This document shows positions 1 through 6,334 of a DNA stretch of 7,257 bases, piece after piece. Position 1 is the first letter of the stretch; each line of letters starts with the position of its first letter. The notes beneath the pieces are model-generated. The model made no database searches and was not told the DNA's origin. It was given only the letters and a program-made list of their open reading frames with translations. Source of the DNA: Burkholderiaceae bacterium (GTDB lineage Bacteria > Pseudomonadota > Gammaproteobacteria > Burkholderiales > Burkholderiaceae); assembly GCA_947371415.1 (NCBI GenBank), contig CANBPJ010000085.1, forward strand, positions 1-7,257. Direction: 5' to 3'. Position numbers and translations under genes: made by a program.

Positions 1-25
1 AATATAAAACAAAAATGGAGACCGT

Positions 26-1024
26 ATGATCAATAAATCCTCCCAGTGGATTTTGCGCAGCTTTGCTTACCTAGCATTAGGTGTGTGTGGCGCATTGCCA
101 CTATTTGCAAGTGCTCAGCAAAGTTTTCCTAGTAAGCCAATTCGTTTAATTGTAGGTTTCGCTCCTGGTGGCGGAACTGATATTGTGGCTCGTGCGATTG
201 CTCCGAAGATGGGTGAGATTTTGGGTCAAAGCGTCATTATTGAAAATAAGTCTGGTGCCGCCGGCACCATTGGCGCGGACTTAGTTGCTAAGTCAAATCC
301 AGATGGATACACCTTGTTGATGGGTCACTCCAACTCCAATGCCATTGCGCCATTTGTTTTGACGAATGTGCCTTACAACCCTGCAACCGATTTCACTCCA
401 ATTACTTACTTGGGTTATGTGCCTAATGTGTTAGTAGTTAAAGCCTCTTTGCCGGTAAATTCTGTAGCGCAGTTGATTGCTTTGGCAAAAGCCAATCCAG
501 ATCAGATGACTTACGGCTCTTCTGGTATTGGCAGCACTCAACATTTGGCCGGCGCCCTCTTTGCCAAGATTGCAGGCATTGAGTTAAACCACGTACCTTA
601 TAAGGGTAGCGGCCAGGCGATTATTGATTTATTGGGCGGGCAAATCACGATGAACTTTGATACTTTGCCACCGAATTTGCAGCAAATTAAAGAGGGTGGC
701 CTAAAGGCTTTGGCGATTTCAACTCCAAAGCGCTTATCCATATTGCCTAATGTACCCACTTTTAATGAGGTAGGCATCAAGGGATTTGATGTGACCAACT
801 GGTATTCAGTCATGGGTCCCAAAGGAATGGATCCTACAGTTGTGAACAAAATCGATCAGGCAGTGAAAGCCGCAATGGCGGATCCACAAATTAAGAAAAC
901 ATTAGATTCACAAGGTTTGCAGCCGGAAGGTCCAACAACACCGGCAGCATTCAATCTCTTCTTAGCGGGTGAGCTAGTAAAGTATCAGCGCTTGGTAAAG
1001 AGTTTGAACATCAAGTCTGAATAA
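26..1024 (+). CDS. Bug-family (TctC-like) periplasmic solute-binding receptor
   Basis: This 332-residue protein is a periplasmic binding protein of the tripartite tricarboxylate transporter (Bug/TctC) family, which captures carboxylates or other small organic ligands outside the inner membrane. Residues 1-30 form a Sec signal peptide: K4 and R11, a hydrophobic core at about 13-27, and an A-S-A cleavage site at 28-30. Family hallmarks follow: GFAPGGGTD (44-52), IENKSGAAG (72-80), NPDGYTLLMG (91-100), YGSSGIGS (163-170), HVPYKGSG (189-196) and the LPNVPTFNEVG stretch (240-250). The length is normal for the family. The ATG is preceded by GGAG at 17-20, five bases away, which fixes the start. No TctA or TctB membrane subunit lies in the window, so it may be an orphan receptor, as many Bug proteins of Burkholderiales are. 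The ligand cannot be told from sequence. A terminator follows the gene. Confidence 0.95.
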   Translation: MINKSSQWILRSFAYLALGVCGALPLFASAQQSFPSKPIRLIVGFAPGGGTDIVARAIAPKMGEILGQSVIIENKSGAAGTIGADLVAKSNPDGYTLLMGHSNSNAIAPFVLTNVPYNPATDFTPITYLGYVPNVLVVKASLPVNSVAQLIALAKANPDQMTYGSSGIGSTQHLAGALFAKIAGIELNHVPYKGSGQAIIDLLGGQITMNFDTLPPNLQQIKEGGLKALAISTPKRLSILPNVPTFNEVGIKGFDVTNWYSVMGPKGMDPTVVNKIDQAVKAAMADPQIKKTLDSQGLQPEGPTTPAAFNLFLAGELVKYQRLVKSLNIKSE

Positions 1025-1047
1025 TCTCCAAACTGAGCTGATTCAGT

Positions 1048-1053
1048 TATATT
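1048..1053 (+). promoter_or_regulatory. Possible -10 element for the crotonase gene
   Basis: TATATT lies in an AT-rich gap between the receptor stop codon and the terminator hairpin. A hexamer 17 bases upstream (TCTCCA, 1025-1030) matches the -35 consensus at only three positions, and there is no TG extension. If used, transcription would begin near 1060 and the hairpin would stand at the 5' end of the mRNA. This is a weak prediction. Confidence 0.25.
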
Positions 1054-1061
1054 ATTTACAG

Positions 1062-1091
1062 ACCCTCTCTCTTGAATGAGGGAGGGTTTTT
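1062..1091 (+). terminator. Intrinsic terminator after the Bug receptor gene
   Basis: A 10-base-pair stem pairs 1062-1071 (ACCCTCTCTC) with 1078-1087 (GAGGGAGGGT). It has one T-G wobble and a six-base TTGAAT loop, and a run of five T at 1087-1091 follows. This is a classic Rho-independent terminator about 37 bases after the receptor stop codon. The 3' arm also contains GGAGG, which is the only credible ribosome binding site of the next gene, so the element may also act on downstream translation. Confidence 0.85.
1081..1085 (+). promoter_or_regulatory. Shine-Dalgarno site of the crotonase gene, inside the terminator stem
   Basis: GGAGG lies 11 bases before the ATG at 1097. This is a little long but workable, and nothing comparable precedes the in-frame ATG at 1076, which sits in the hairpin loop and arm. 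The site therefore decides the start at 1097. In a folded transcript the bases would be paired with 1065-1069 plus flanks, so the ribosome site would be masked. Confidence 0.6.
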
Positions 1092-1096
1092 ATTTC

Positions 1097-1900
1097 ATGA
1101 CAACAGATAAAGACCTTCATCCAGATCACCTTGCCGAAGTTCGCTTAGAGCTTTGCAATGGCATTGCGTACATTACCTTTGATCATGTTGCGGCTCGCAA
1201 TGCAATGACGGTGGGAATGTATCAAAGCCTTAAAACGATTTGTGAGGAGTTAGCTAAAAGTTCTGCAGCACGCGTCGCTATTTTGCGTGGTGCTGGCGGC
1301 AAGTCTTTTGTGTCGGGAAGTGACATCGCTCAGTTTTCCGGCTTCACCTCTAGTGAAGATGGCATTCGTTATGAAGAGGGCATTGATCACTATCTTGCCC
1401 CATTGGCTATGCTTCCCATTCCGACCATTGCTGTGATTGATGGCATGGCAGTAGGCGGAGGTCTTGCGATTGCCACTTGCTGTGATTTCCGTATCTCTAC
1501 GCCAGATGCACGCTTTGGAGTGCCCATTGCTAAAACATTGGGAAATTGCCTATCTGCGGCTAATGTCGCTTGGCTTGAAGCGCACCTGGGTGTGAATGTG
1601 CTGAAGCGCATGCTGTTGCTAGCAGAATTAGTATCCGCGCCTGAGCTACTCAAGCAGGGCTATCTCTTAGCTACTCATCCTGCAGAAGATCTTGAGGGGG
1701 AAGCCAATACACTAGCCGAGCGCTTAATGAAGTTAGCGCCCATCACGCAGAAATCCAGCAAGCAAACCCTGGCGAGAGTGATCAAAAATAACTTGCCTGA
1801 TTGCAGTGATCTCATTCGGGAGTGCTATGGCAGCGAAGACTTCAAGAATGGCGTAGCTGCATTCTTGGATGGGAAACCACCCATTTGGACTGGGAAATAA
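1097..1900 (+). CDS. Crotonase-fold enoyl-CoA hydratase/isomerase family protein, atypical active site
   Basis: This 267-residue protein has the crotonase fold, whose members bind acyl-CoA thioesters and stabilise an enolate in an oxyanion hole. Visible landmarks are AARNAM (32-37), the CoA-binding and first oxyanion loop GAGGKSFVSGSDI (65-77), the second oxyanion segment DGMAVGGG (115-122), CDFRIST (129-135), RFGVP (139-143) and a C-terminal FLDGKPPIW (256-264). Aligned by eye to mitochondrial hydratase, the two catalytic glutamates (E144, E164) correspond to A124 and I144. Water addition to a 2-enoyl-CoA by the standard mechanism is therefore unlikely; isomerase, lyase, decarboxylase or thioesterase chemistry is possible, and I cannot choose. 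I start at ATG 1097 because GGAGG at 1081-1085 serves it; the ATG at 1076 lies in the terminator hairpin and has no ribosome site. The gene is convergent with hemW, with 26 bases between them. Confidence 0.85.
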   Translation: MTTDKDLHPDHLAEVRLELCNGIAYITFDHVAARNAMTVGMYQSLKTICEELAKSSAARVAILRGAGGKSFVSGSDIAQFSGFTSSEDGIRYEEGIDHYLAPLAMLPIPTIAVIDGMAVGGGLAIATCCDFRISTPDARFGVPIAKTLGNCLSAANVAWLEAHLGVNVLKRMLLLAELVSAPELLKQGYLLATHPAEDLEGEANTLAERLMKLAPITQKSSKQTLARVIKNNLPDCSDLIRECYGSEDFKNGVAAFLDGKPPIWTGK

Positions 1901-1926
1901 TTCCAGCTCTTTAGGCTAATTGGGGT

Positions 1927-3144
1927 CTATAAGAACATTTCTTGTAGATTATTAAGGTAGCGCAAACCTTGTTCCGTAGCCTTGAGTTTGCTGGGATTTA
2001 AATCTAATAAACCCTTTTTACTGGCCTCATCCAATCCTTTGGAGACGGTATACAGTGGCAAGCCAGTGCGCTCACTAAAGGTGACGGTATCCACACCATC
2101 CGTCAGGCGCAAGGCATTGAGCATGAATTCAAAAGGAAGGTCTTTGGCGGGGATATCCCTTGCTTCAATCAAAGCATTGCCTTTGGTTTCCATGGCCTGC
2201 ATATAGCTTTCTGGATGACGCTCCCGAACTTGACGGGTGATTTTGTCAGGAAAGGAGATCTTGCCATGGGCTCCTGCTCCGATTCCAATGTAATCACCAA
2301 AACGCCAATAGTTCAAATTGTGTTTGCACTCTTGATCTTTCTTGGCGTACGCGGATACTTCATAGCGTCGATAACCCGCCGCTTCTAGTAAGGCCAAGTT
2401 TTGCTCAAAGATCGCATCAATGTCATCTTCGCTTGGAAGCTTTGGTGGAAAGCTAGCAAAGTAAGTATTCGGTTCAAGCGTCAGGTTGTAGAACGAGAGG
2501 TGTGGTGTTTTAAAAGAGAGAGCGGTTTCAATATCGGCTTTAGCGGCTTCCAGGGTTTGATTTGGCAAGCCAAACATCAAATCGAGATTAACGGATTTGA
2601 AGTGCTGCAGAGCAATTGCAATAGCGCGCTTTGCTTCCTCACCATTATGAATACGTCCCAATGCTTTGAGCTGTTCATCTTGAAAACTCTGAATGCCTAA
2701 AGAGACGCGATTAATTCCTGCCTGAGCAAAGCCAGCCAATTTTTCCGTCTCGACTGAGCCCGGGTTCGCCTCCATCGTGATTTCACAATTAGGCTCTAGG
2801 TTGACGCGTGCCCGAACGGCGGACAACAGTTCATTCATGCCCTTGGCCGATAGCAGGCTGGGGGTGCCGCCACCAATAAAGATGCTGTGCACTTGCCGAC
2901 CCCAAATACGGGGCAACTCTGTCTCTAGATCAGTAATCAGTGCTTGGATGTATCGAACCTCATCAAACCCTTGCTTACCTTCTTTCACTTGATGAGAATT
3001 AAAGTCACAGTAAGGGCACTTCTTTTCACACCAAGGAAAATGGATGTAGAGAGAAAGCGGTGGCAGGGCGCTTAATTTTGGCTGAGTTGCCAAAGCAGGT
3101 GTCAGTGTATTAAGCACGGCTTTGGAGTTGTGCGATGAGTTCAC
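1927..3144 (-). CDS. hemW: Radical SAM haem chaperone HemW (formerly HemN-like, YggW)
   Basis: This 405-residue radical SAM protein matches HemW, which binds haem and a [4Fe-4S] cluster and is thought to deliver haem to respiratory proteins. It is often mislabelled as coproporphyrinogen III oxidase. The cluster motif CxxxCxxC is at C39, C43 and C46, followed by D47-F48. The F where HemN has a fourth cysteine supports HemW over HemN. Other landmarks are YIHFPWC (33-39), GGGTP for SAM binding (91-95), SLGIQSF (148-154), HNLNYW (275-280), GIGAGAHG (287-294) and a C-terminal HemW domain with FEFMLNALRL (338-347). The start is GTG at 3144-3142, with GAGG at 3159-3156, 11 bases upstream. The gene overlaps the end of rdgB by 35 bases, which suggests translational coupling. 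A GTG at codon 10 (3117) is a weaker alternative. About 30 poorly conserved residues precede the core. No clear terminator is visible after the TAG stop. Confidence 0.95.
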   Translation of the reverse strand: MNSSHNSKAVLNTLTPALATQPKLSALPPLSLYIHFPWCEKKCPYCDFNSHQVKEGKQGFDEVRYIQALITDLETELPRIWGRQVHSIFIGGGTPSLLSAKGMNELLSAVRARVNLEPNCEITMEANPGSVETEKLAGFAQAGINRVSLGIQSFQDEQLKALGRIHNGEEAKRAIAIALQHFKSVNLDLMFGLPNQTLEAAKADIETALSFKTPHLSFYNLTLEPNTYFASFPPKLPSEDDIDAIFEQNLALLEAAGYRRYEVSAYAKKDQECKHNLNYWRFGDYIGIGAGAHGKISFPDKITRQVRERHPESYMQAMETKGNALIEARDIPAKDLPFEFMLNALRLTDGVDTVTFSERTGLPLYTVSKGLDEASKKGLLDLNPSKLKATEQGLRYLNNLQEMFL

Positions 3145-3700
3145 GCAAAGCTTGACCTCGATGACTGATGAGGTTTTTCTCGGAGGGCTCTAATTCCGCT
3201 GCGGTGTTGCCTAATTCCGGCAAAAAGAAGTGGGGGTCATAGCCAAAGCCATGAGTGCCTTTGGCCTCATCAATCACTTGCCCATACCAACGGGTTTGCA
3301 CAATGATTGGTTCAGGGTCATTGACGCTATTCACCATGACTAAAGCACAAACATAGTGCGCGCCGCGATCTGTTTTTCCTTGTAGCGCTGCAATCAGCTT
3401 TTGATTATTGGCGGCATTGTCGCCCTCGATGCCTGCATAGCGTGCAGAGTAGACGCCAGGTTCGCCATTGAGGGCGTGAGCACAAATGCCGGAGTCATCA
3501 GCTAATGCTGGTAGACCACTAGCGGCGCTAGCATGGCGCGCCTTGGCAAGTGCGTTCTCAACAAAAGTGTGATGCGGCTCTTCCGCAGATGGAATACCTA
3601 ATTCACCCTGGGGGATGATCTGAAAGTGGAAGGGTGCCAAGAGTTCCTGAAACTCCCGAACCTTGCCAGTATTGTTAGAGGCGAGAACGAGCTTTTGCAC
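3110..3700 (-). CDS. rdgB: dITP/XTP pyrophosphatase (Ham1/RdgB family)
   Basis: This 196-residue cytoplasmic enzyme hydrolyses non-canonical purine triphosphates (dITP, ITP, XTP) to monophosphate and pyrophosphate, keeping deaminated purines out of DNA and RNA. Landmarks are the substrate loop ASNNTGKVREF (7-17), TFVENALAKAR (45-55), ADDSGI (67-72) with the catalytic aspartate pair D68-D69, PGVYSARYAG (81-90), GFGYDPHF (151-158), and SEKNLISHRGQA (173-184) with the SHR nucleotide-binding element. The length is typical of the family. The start is GTG at 3700-3698, with AAAGG at 3712-3708, seven bases upstream; no in-frame ATG is better placed. It begins 17 bases after the rph stop codon, and its 3' end overlaps hemW, so rph-rdgB-hemW is very probably one operon. 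Confidence 0.96.
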   Translation of the reverse strand: MQKLVLASNNTGKVREFQELLAPFHFQIIPQGELGIPSAEEPHHTFVENALAKARHASAASGLPALADDSGICAHALNGEPGVYSARYAGIEGDNAANNQKLIAALQGKTDRGAHYVCALVMVNSVNDPEPIIVQTRWYGQVIDEAKGTHGFGYDPHFFLPELGNTAAELEPSEKNLISHRGQALRELIAQLQSRA

Positions 3701-3717
3701 AATTAAACCTTTGCCAT

Positions 3718-4449
3718 TTACTTAAATGCTTCTTTTTGCAGCTGAGTTAAATCACGAATACCTTCTTGCGCAAGATCTAACAGGGCGTTTAATTCAGGGC
3801 GGGAGAAGGCGGCGCCTTCAGCAGTGCCTTGCACTTCAATCATGCCGCCTTTGCCTGTCATAACGACATTCATATCCGTGTCGCAAGAAGAGTCTTCCGG
3901 ATAATCTAAATCGAGCACCGGTACGCCTTGATAGATACCCACTGAGATCGCTGCAACACTATCGATAATCGGATCAGACTTTAGTACGCCGCTAGCAAGG
4001 AGGGCGTTGATCGCATCGCGTGCTGCTACATAAGCGCCTGTAATGGCAGCCGTTCTAGTGCCTCCATCTGCTTGCAGAACATCGCAGTCAAGATGAATAG
4101 TGCGCTCGCCCAATACTTTTAAATCAAAGACGCTACGCATGGCGCGGCCGATCAAACGCTGGATCTCTTGTGTGCGACCAGATTGTTTGCCGCGAGCCGC
4201 TTCACGATCGCTGCGGGTGTGAGTAGAGCGGGGGAGCATGCCATATTCAGCGGTAACCCAACCTTCACCTGAGCCTTTTTTATGAGGGGGCACTTTTTCC
4301 AAGACGCTGGCTGTGCACAATACTTTGGTGTCACCAAAAGCAATCAGGACTGAGCCTTCTGCGTGCTTGGTAAAGGCACGGCCAATGCTGACCGGGCGCA
4401 ATTGGGTGGGAGTGCGGCCACTGGGGCGAGTGATGTTGGGCTTAGTCAT
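3718..4449 (-). CDS. rph: Ribonuclease PH
   Basis: This 243-residue enzyme is a phosphate-dependent 3' exoribonuclease that trims tRNA precursors and other structured RNAs, normally as a hexamer. Landmarks are RPSGRTPTQLRPV (8-20), GSVLIAFGDTKVLCTASV (32-49), GWVTAEYGMLPRSTHTR (63-79), the phosphate-binding region GKQSGRTQEIQRLIGR (87-102), CDVLQADGGTRTA (122-134), the acidic metal-binding stretch D180-D192 and GTAEGAAFSRPEL (208-220). The length is normal and all signature regions are intact, unlike the frameshifted rph of some E. coli K-12 strains. The start is ATG, with AGGAG at 4462-4458, eight bases upstream. It heads the rph-rdgB-hemW cluster and is divergent from yicC, sharing a 32-base intergenic region. 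Confidence 0.97.
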   Translation of the reverse strand: MTKPNITRPSGRTPTQLRPVSIGRAFTKHAEGSVLIAFGDTKVLCTASVLEKVPPHKKGSGEGWVTAEYGMLPRSTHTRSDREAARGKQSGRTQEIQRLIGRAMRSVFDLKVLGERTIHLDCDVLQADGGTRTAAITGAYVAARDAINALLASGVLKSDPIIDSVAAISVGIYQGVPVLDLDYPEDSSCDTDMNVVMTGKGGMIEVQGTAEGAAFSRPELNALLDLAQEGIRDLTQLQKEAFK

Positions 4450-4469
4450 GGGGTGTGCTCCTAAAGATC

Positions 4470-4475
4470 TACAAT
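4470..4475 (+). promoter_or_regulatory. Candidate -10 element of yicC-gmk-rpoZ-spoT
   Basis: TACAAT matches the -10 consensus at five of six positions. The expected start of transcription, seven bases further, falls on the A of the yicC ATG at 4482, which would give a leaderless message. There is no good -35 hexamer at the usual distance, which limits confidence. Confidence 0.3.
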
Positions 4476-4481
4476 GTCCAT

Positions 4482-4510
4482 ATGATATCGAGCATGACTG
4501 GTTATGGCAG
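4482..4510 (-). promoter_or_regulatory. Candidate promoter of rph-rdgB-hemW
   Basis: Read on the minus strand, CTGCCA (4510-4505; four of six consensus -35 bases) and TATCAT (4487-4482; five of six consensus -10 bases) are separated by 17 bases. Transcription would start near 4475, leaving about 25 bases of leader with the AGGAG site of rph. The promoter would lie inside the first codons of yicC. This is a pattern match by eye only. Confidence 0.4.
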
Positions 4511-5411
4511 CGCTTCTCGCCAAGTCTCCCTAGGAGCTGGCGTGGTAGCTGATCTGCAAGTGGAATGTCGGGCTGTGAACAGCCGCTTTCTGGATTTGGG
4601 CTTTCGTCTTCCGGACGAGTGTCGCGGAGCTGAGCCCGCCTTACGAGAAATGGCTACTCAAAGCCTCTCTCGGGGCAAGGTCGAGTTTCGTGCGGCTTGG
4701 CGGGTCAATTCAGGTGCCGCTGGTGCCGCAAAGGCAAGCCCCCATGCTTTAGGCACCCTCAATAAAGATCGCTTGGATGCCTTGTACACCCTTCAAGAAC
4801 ATGCTCAAACAGCCTTTCCCAATGCACCAGTGCTGAGCATGGCCGATATTTTGCGTTGGCCTGGCATTGTTTCTGAGCCCAGGGGTGAGGAAGAGGGCTG
4901 GATTGCTGCCACTGTTGAAGCGGGACGGGCTGCATTAGCCGCCTTAATGGAAAGTCGTCATGGTGAAGGTAGGGCCTTAGTCACTGTTTTGACCAATATC
5001 ACTACCAAGATGCGGGCGATCGTTAAAACGATTGAGCCTAAGGTTCCAGTCTATGTTGCTCAGTATCAAGAAAAATTGACAGAACGCTTAGCTGAAGCCT
5101 TGGCCAGCCAGGAGCAGTCTAAGGGTGGTACAGAGTTGATGGAGCGTATTCGTCAAGAGGTAGTGCTCTACGCTGTTCGTATTGACGTAGCAGAAGAGTT
5201 CGCCCGCCTGAAGACCCATCTTCAGGTCGTCGATACTGCGCTTGCAGGCAAGGGGCCAGTAGGTAAGCGTTTGGATTTCTTAATGCAAGAACTCAATCGC
5301 GAAGCGAATACTTTGAGCTCTAAATCGGTTTCCGAGGAATGTACCCAAGCAGCTTTAGAGTTGAAGCTTCTGATTGAGCAGATGCGCGAACAAGTGCAAA
5401 ATTTAGAGTAA
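4482..5411 (+). CDS. yicC: YicC/YloC family RNA-turnover protein (endoribonuclease family)
   Basis: This 309-residue cytoplasmic protein belongs to the YicC/YloC family; the E. coli member has been linked to RNA cleavage and small-RNA turnover. It shows the N-terminal SMTGYG (4-9), VECRAVNSRFLDLGFRLP (27-44), SRGKVEF (63-69), DILRWPG (122-128), RHGEGRAL (159-166), RIDVAEEFARLKTHL (233-247) and the strongly conserved C-terminal block GKRLDFLMQELNREANTLSSKS (261-282). The end, LIEQMREQVQNLE, also closely resembles E. coli YicC. It is about 20 residues longer than the E. coli protein, mainly an Ala/Gly-rich stretch near 77-92. I choose ATG 4482 because MISSMTGYG matches the family N-terminus; GTG at 4455 adds nine residues without family support, and ATG 4494 would remove four. 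None of these starts has a convincing ribosome site. It is probably the first gene of yicC-gmk-rpoZ-spoT. Confidence 0.93.
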   Translation: MISSMTGYGSASRQVSLGAGVVADLQVECRAVNSRFLDLGFRLPDECRGAEPALREMATQSLSRGKVEFRAAWRVNSGAAGAAKASPHALGTLNKDRLDALYTLQEHAQTAFPNAPVLSMADILRWPGIVSEPRGEEEGWIAATVEAGRAALAALMESRHGEGRALVTVLTNITTKMRAIVKTIEPKVPVYVAQYQEKLTERLAEALASQEQSKGGTELMERIRQEVVLYAVRIDVAEEFARLKTHLQVVDTALAGKGPVGKRLDFLMQELNREANTLSSKSVSEECTQAALELKLLIEQMREQVQNLE

Positions 5412-5432
5412 TTGATATTTAAATAAATCATT

Positions 5433-6083
5433 ATGGCTAGCCCTAAAATTAAACCCAATCTCTCTCCTGCCTACCAAGGCAGCATGTTGATGATCGTTGC
5501 CCCATCGGGTGCTGGCAAGTCATCTTTGGTGAATGCCTTACTGCAAGAAGACCTAGCGCTGAAGCTTTCCCTGTCGACTACGACGCGTGCGCCACGACCT
5601 GGTGAGATTGATGGCAAGGACTACCGATTCATTGCTAGAGAAGAATTTATTACAGAGCGTGATCAAGGTCATTTCTTGGAGCACGCAGAAGTGCACGGTA
5701 ATTTTTATGGCACTTCACGTGCCTGGATCGAAACCCAGATGAAAACCGGGCGCGATGTCATGCTCGAAATTGATTGGCAAGGCGCCCAACAGATTCGTCA
5801 AATGATTCCGGAAGTGCAGTGGATCTTCATCTTCCCGCCATCATTTGAGGCCTTAGAGGAGCGCTTGCGCAAAAGGGGGCAGGATGACGAGGCAACCATT
5901 CAGAGAAGATTGGCAGCAGCGCATCTAGAGCTTCAGCATGCCCATGAGGCAGATTTCATTGTGATCAATGATGATTTTGAGCAAGCATTGATTGATTTGC
6001 GTCACGTGGTTGCAGCTAGCCGCCTGCGCTCAGGGCCGATTATGGCTCGCAACCCAGCGCTTTTAAGGCGGCTTGGGGTCTAA
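5433..6083 (+). CDS. gmk: Guanylate kinase
   Basis: This 216-residue enzyme transfers phosphate from ATP to GMP (or dGMP), giving GDP, an essential step of guanine nucleotide synthesis and recycling. Landmarks are the P-loop APSGAGKSS (23-31), the GMP-binding TTRAPRPGE (50-58) and EHAEVHGNFYGTS (83-95), LEIDWQGAQQIR (111-122), the lid region RLRKRGQD (144-151) and FIVINDDF (175-182). About 17 extra residues precede the core compared with a minimal start at M18 (5484); this is common in related bacteria. The ATG at 5433 has only an A/T-rich leader and no Shine-Dalgarno match. The ATG at 5484 has AAGG four bases upstream, which is too close to be convincing, and would start very near the P-loop. 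The gene lies 21 bases after yicC and 44 bases before rpoZ. Confidence 0.96.
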   Translation: MASPKIKPNLSPAYQGSMLMIVAPSGAGKSSLVNALLQEDLALKLSLSTTTRAPRPGEIDGKDYRFIAREEFITERDQGHFLEHAEVHGNFYGTSRAWIETQMKTGRDVMLEIDWQGAQQIRQMIPEVQWIFIFPPSFEALEERLRKRGQDDEATIQRRLAAAHLELQHAHEADFIVINDDFEQALIDLRHVVAASRLRSGPIMARNPALLRRLGV

Positions 6084-6091
6084 TCAGTTAT

Positions 6092-6099
6092 CCTATAGG
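6092..6099. other. Short perfect palindrome between gmk and rpoZ
   Basis: CCTATAGG is an eight-base perfect inverted repeat in the 44-base gmk-rpoZ gap; the next flanking bases do not pair. No T-run follows, so it is not a terminator. It could be a half-size operator or simply chance. A weak promoter-like pair (TTGGGG at 6073-6078 and TATAGG at 6094-6099, 15-base spacer) overlaps it but is too poor to call. Confidence 0.2.
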
Positions 6100-6127
6100 T
6101 ATTGAAGCTAAATTAAGTGAGTTCAGC

Positions 6128-6331
6128 ATGGCCCGTATTACTGTAGAAGATTGTCTAAAAACCATTCCTAATCGTTTTGAGCTCGTATTGGCTGCGACTT
6201 ATCGCGCACGTCAATTAGTTCAAGGTCACTCCCCACGTGTCGAGGCCAGAGATAAAGCAACTGTTGTTGCGTTGCGTGAAGTTGCTGCTGGTGTAACTGA
6301 CCGTGATATGTTGACCAAAGTACCTTTGTAA
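6128..6331 (+). CDS. rpoZ: RNA polymerase omega subunit
   Basis: This 67-residue protein is the omega subunit, which helps the beta' subunit fold and assemble into RNA polymerase. The N-terminal MARITVEDCLKTIPNRFELV, followed by YRARQLV (25-31) and DKATVVALREVAAGV (42-56), is diagnostic. The MAR N-terminus is shared with E. coli omega, where the start of the protein contributes to the ppGpp site at the beta'-omega interface. It lacks the C-terminal tail of the 91-residue E. coli protein, as is usual for betaproteobacteria. The ribosome site is weak (GTGAG at 6117-6121, six bases from the ATG). The gene sits between gmk and spoT, the same order as in E. coli, and 15 bases before the spoT start, so it is almost certainly cotranscribed with spoT. 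Confidence 0.96.
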   Translation: MARITVEDCLKTIPNRFELVLAATYRARQLVQGHSPRVEARDKATVVALREVAAGVTDRDMLTKVPL

Positions 6332-6334
6332 TTC

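Noticed and set aside
77..88. Possible lipobox around C21 of the Bug receptor signal peptide
   Set aside because: The residue before the cysteine is valine (LGV-C), which does not fit the lipobox, whereas A-S-A at 28-30 is a good signal peptidase I site.
1076..1096. In-frame upstream ATG that would add seven residues to the crotonase protein
   Set aside because: It lies in the loop and 3' arm of the terminator hairpin, has no ribosome site, and the added residues do not resemble the family.
1901..1926. Possible bidirectional terminator between the crotonase gene and hemW
   Set aside because: I could find no stable GC-rich stem followed by a T-run on either strand in the 26-base gap.
1927..3144. 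Annotation of the radical SAM gene as oxygen-independent coproporphyrinogen III oxidase (hemN)
   Set aside because: The cluster motif is CxxxCxxC followed by D-F without HemN's fourth cysteine, and the HNxxYW/HemW C-terminal features and rph-rdgB context fit HemW.
3703..3717. Tiny ATG-GCA-AAG-GTT-TAA frame on the minus strand between rph and rdgB
   Set aside because: Four codons with no ribosome site of its own; expected by chance and it overlaps the rdgB ribosome site.
4455..4481. GTG start extending YicC by nine residues
   Set aside because: No ribosome site precedes it, it would lie on top of the rph ribosome site, and the family N-terminus begins with the MISSMTGYG-type sequence at 4482.
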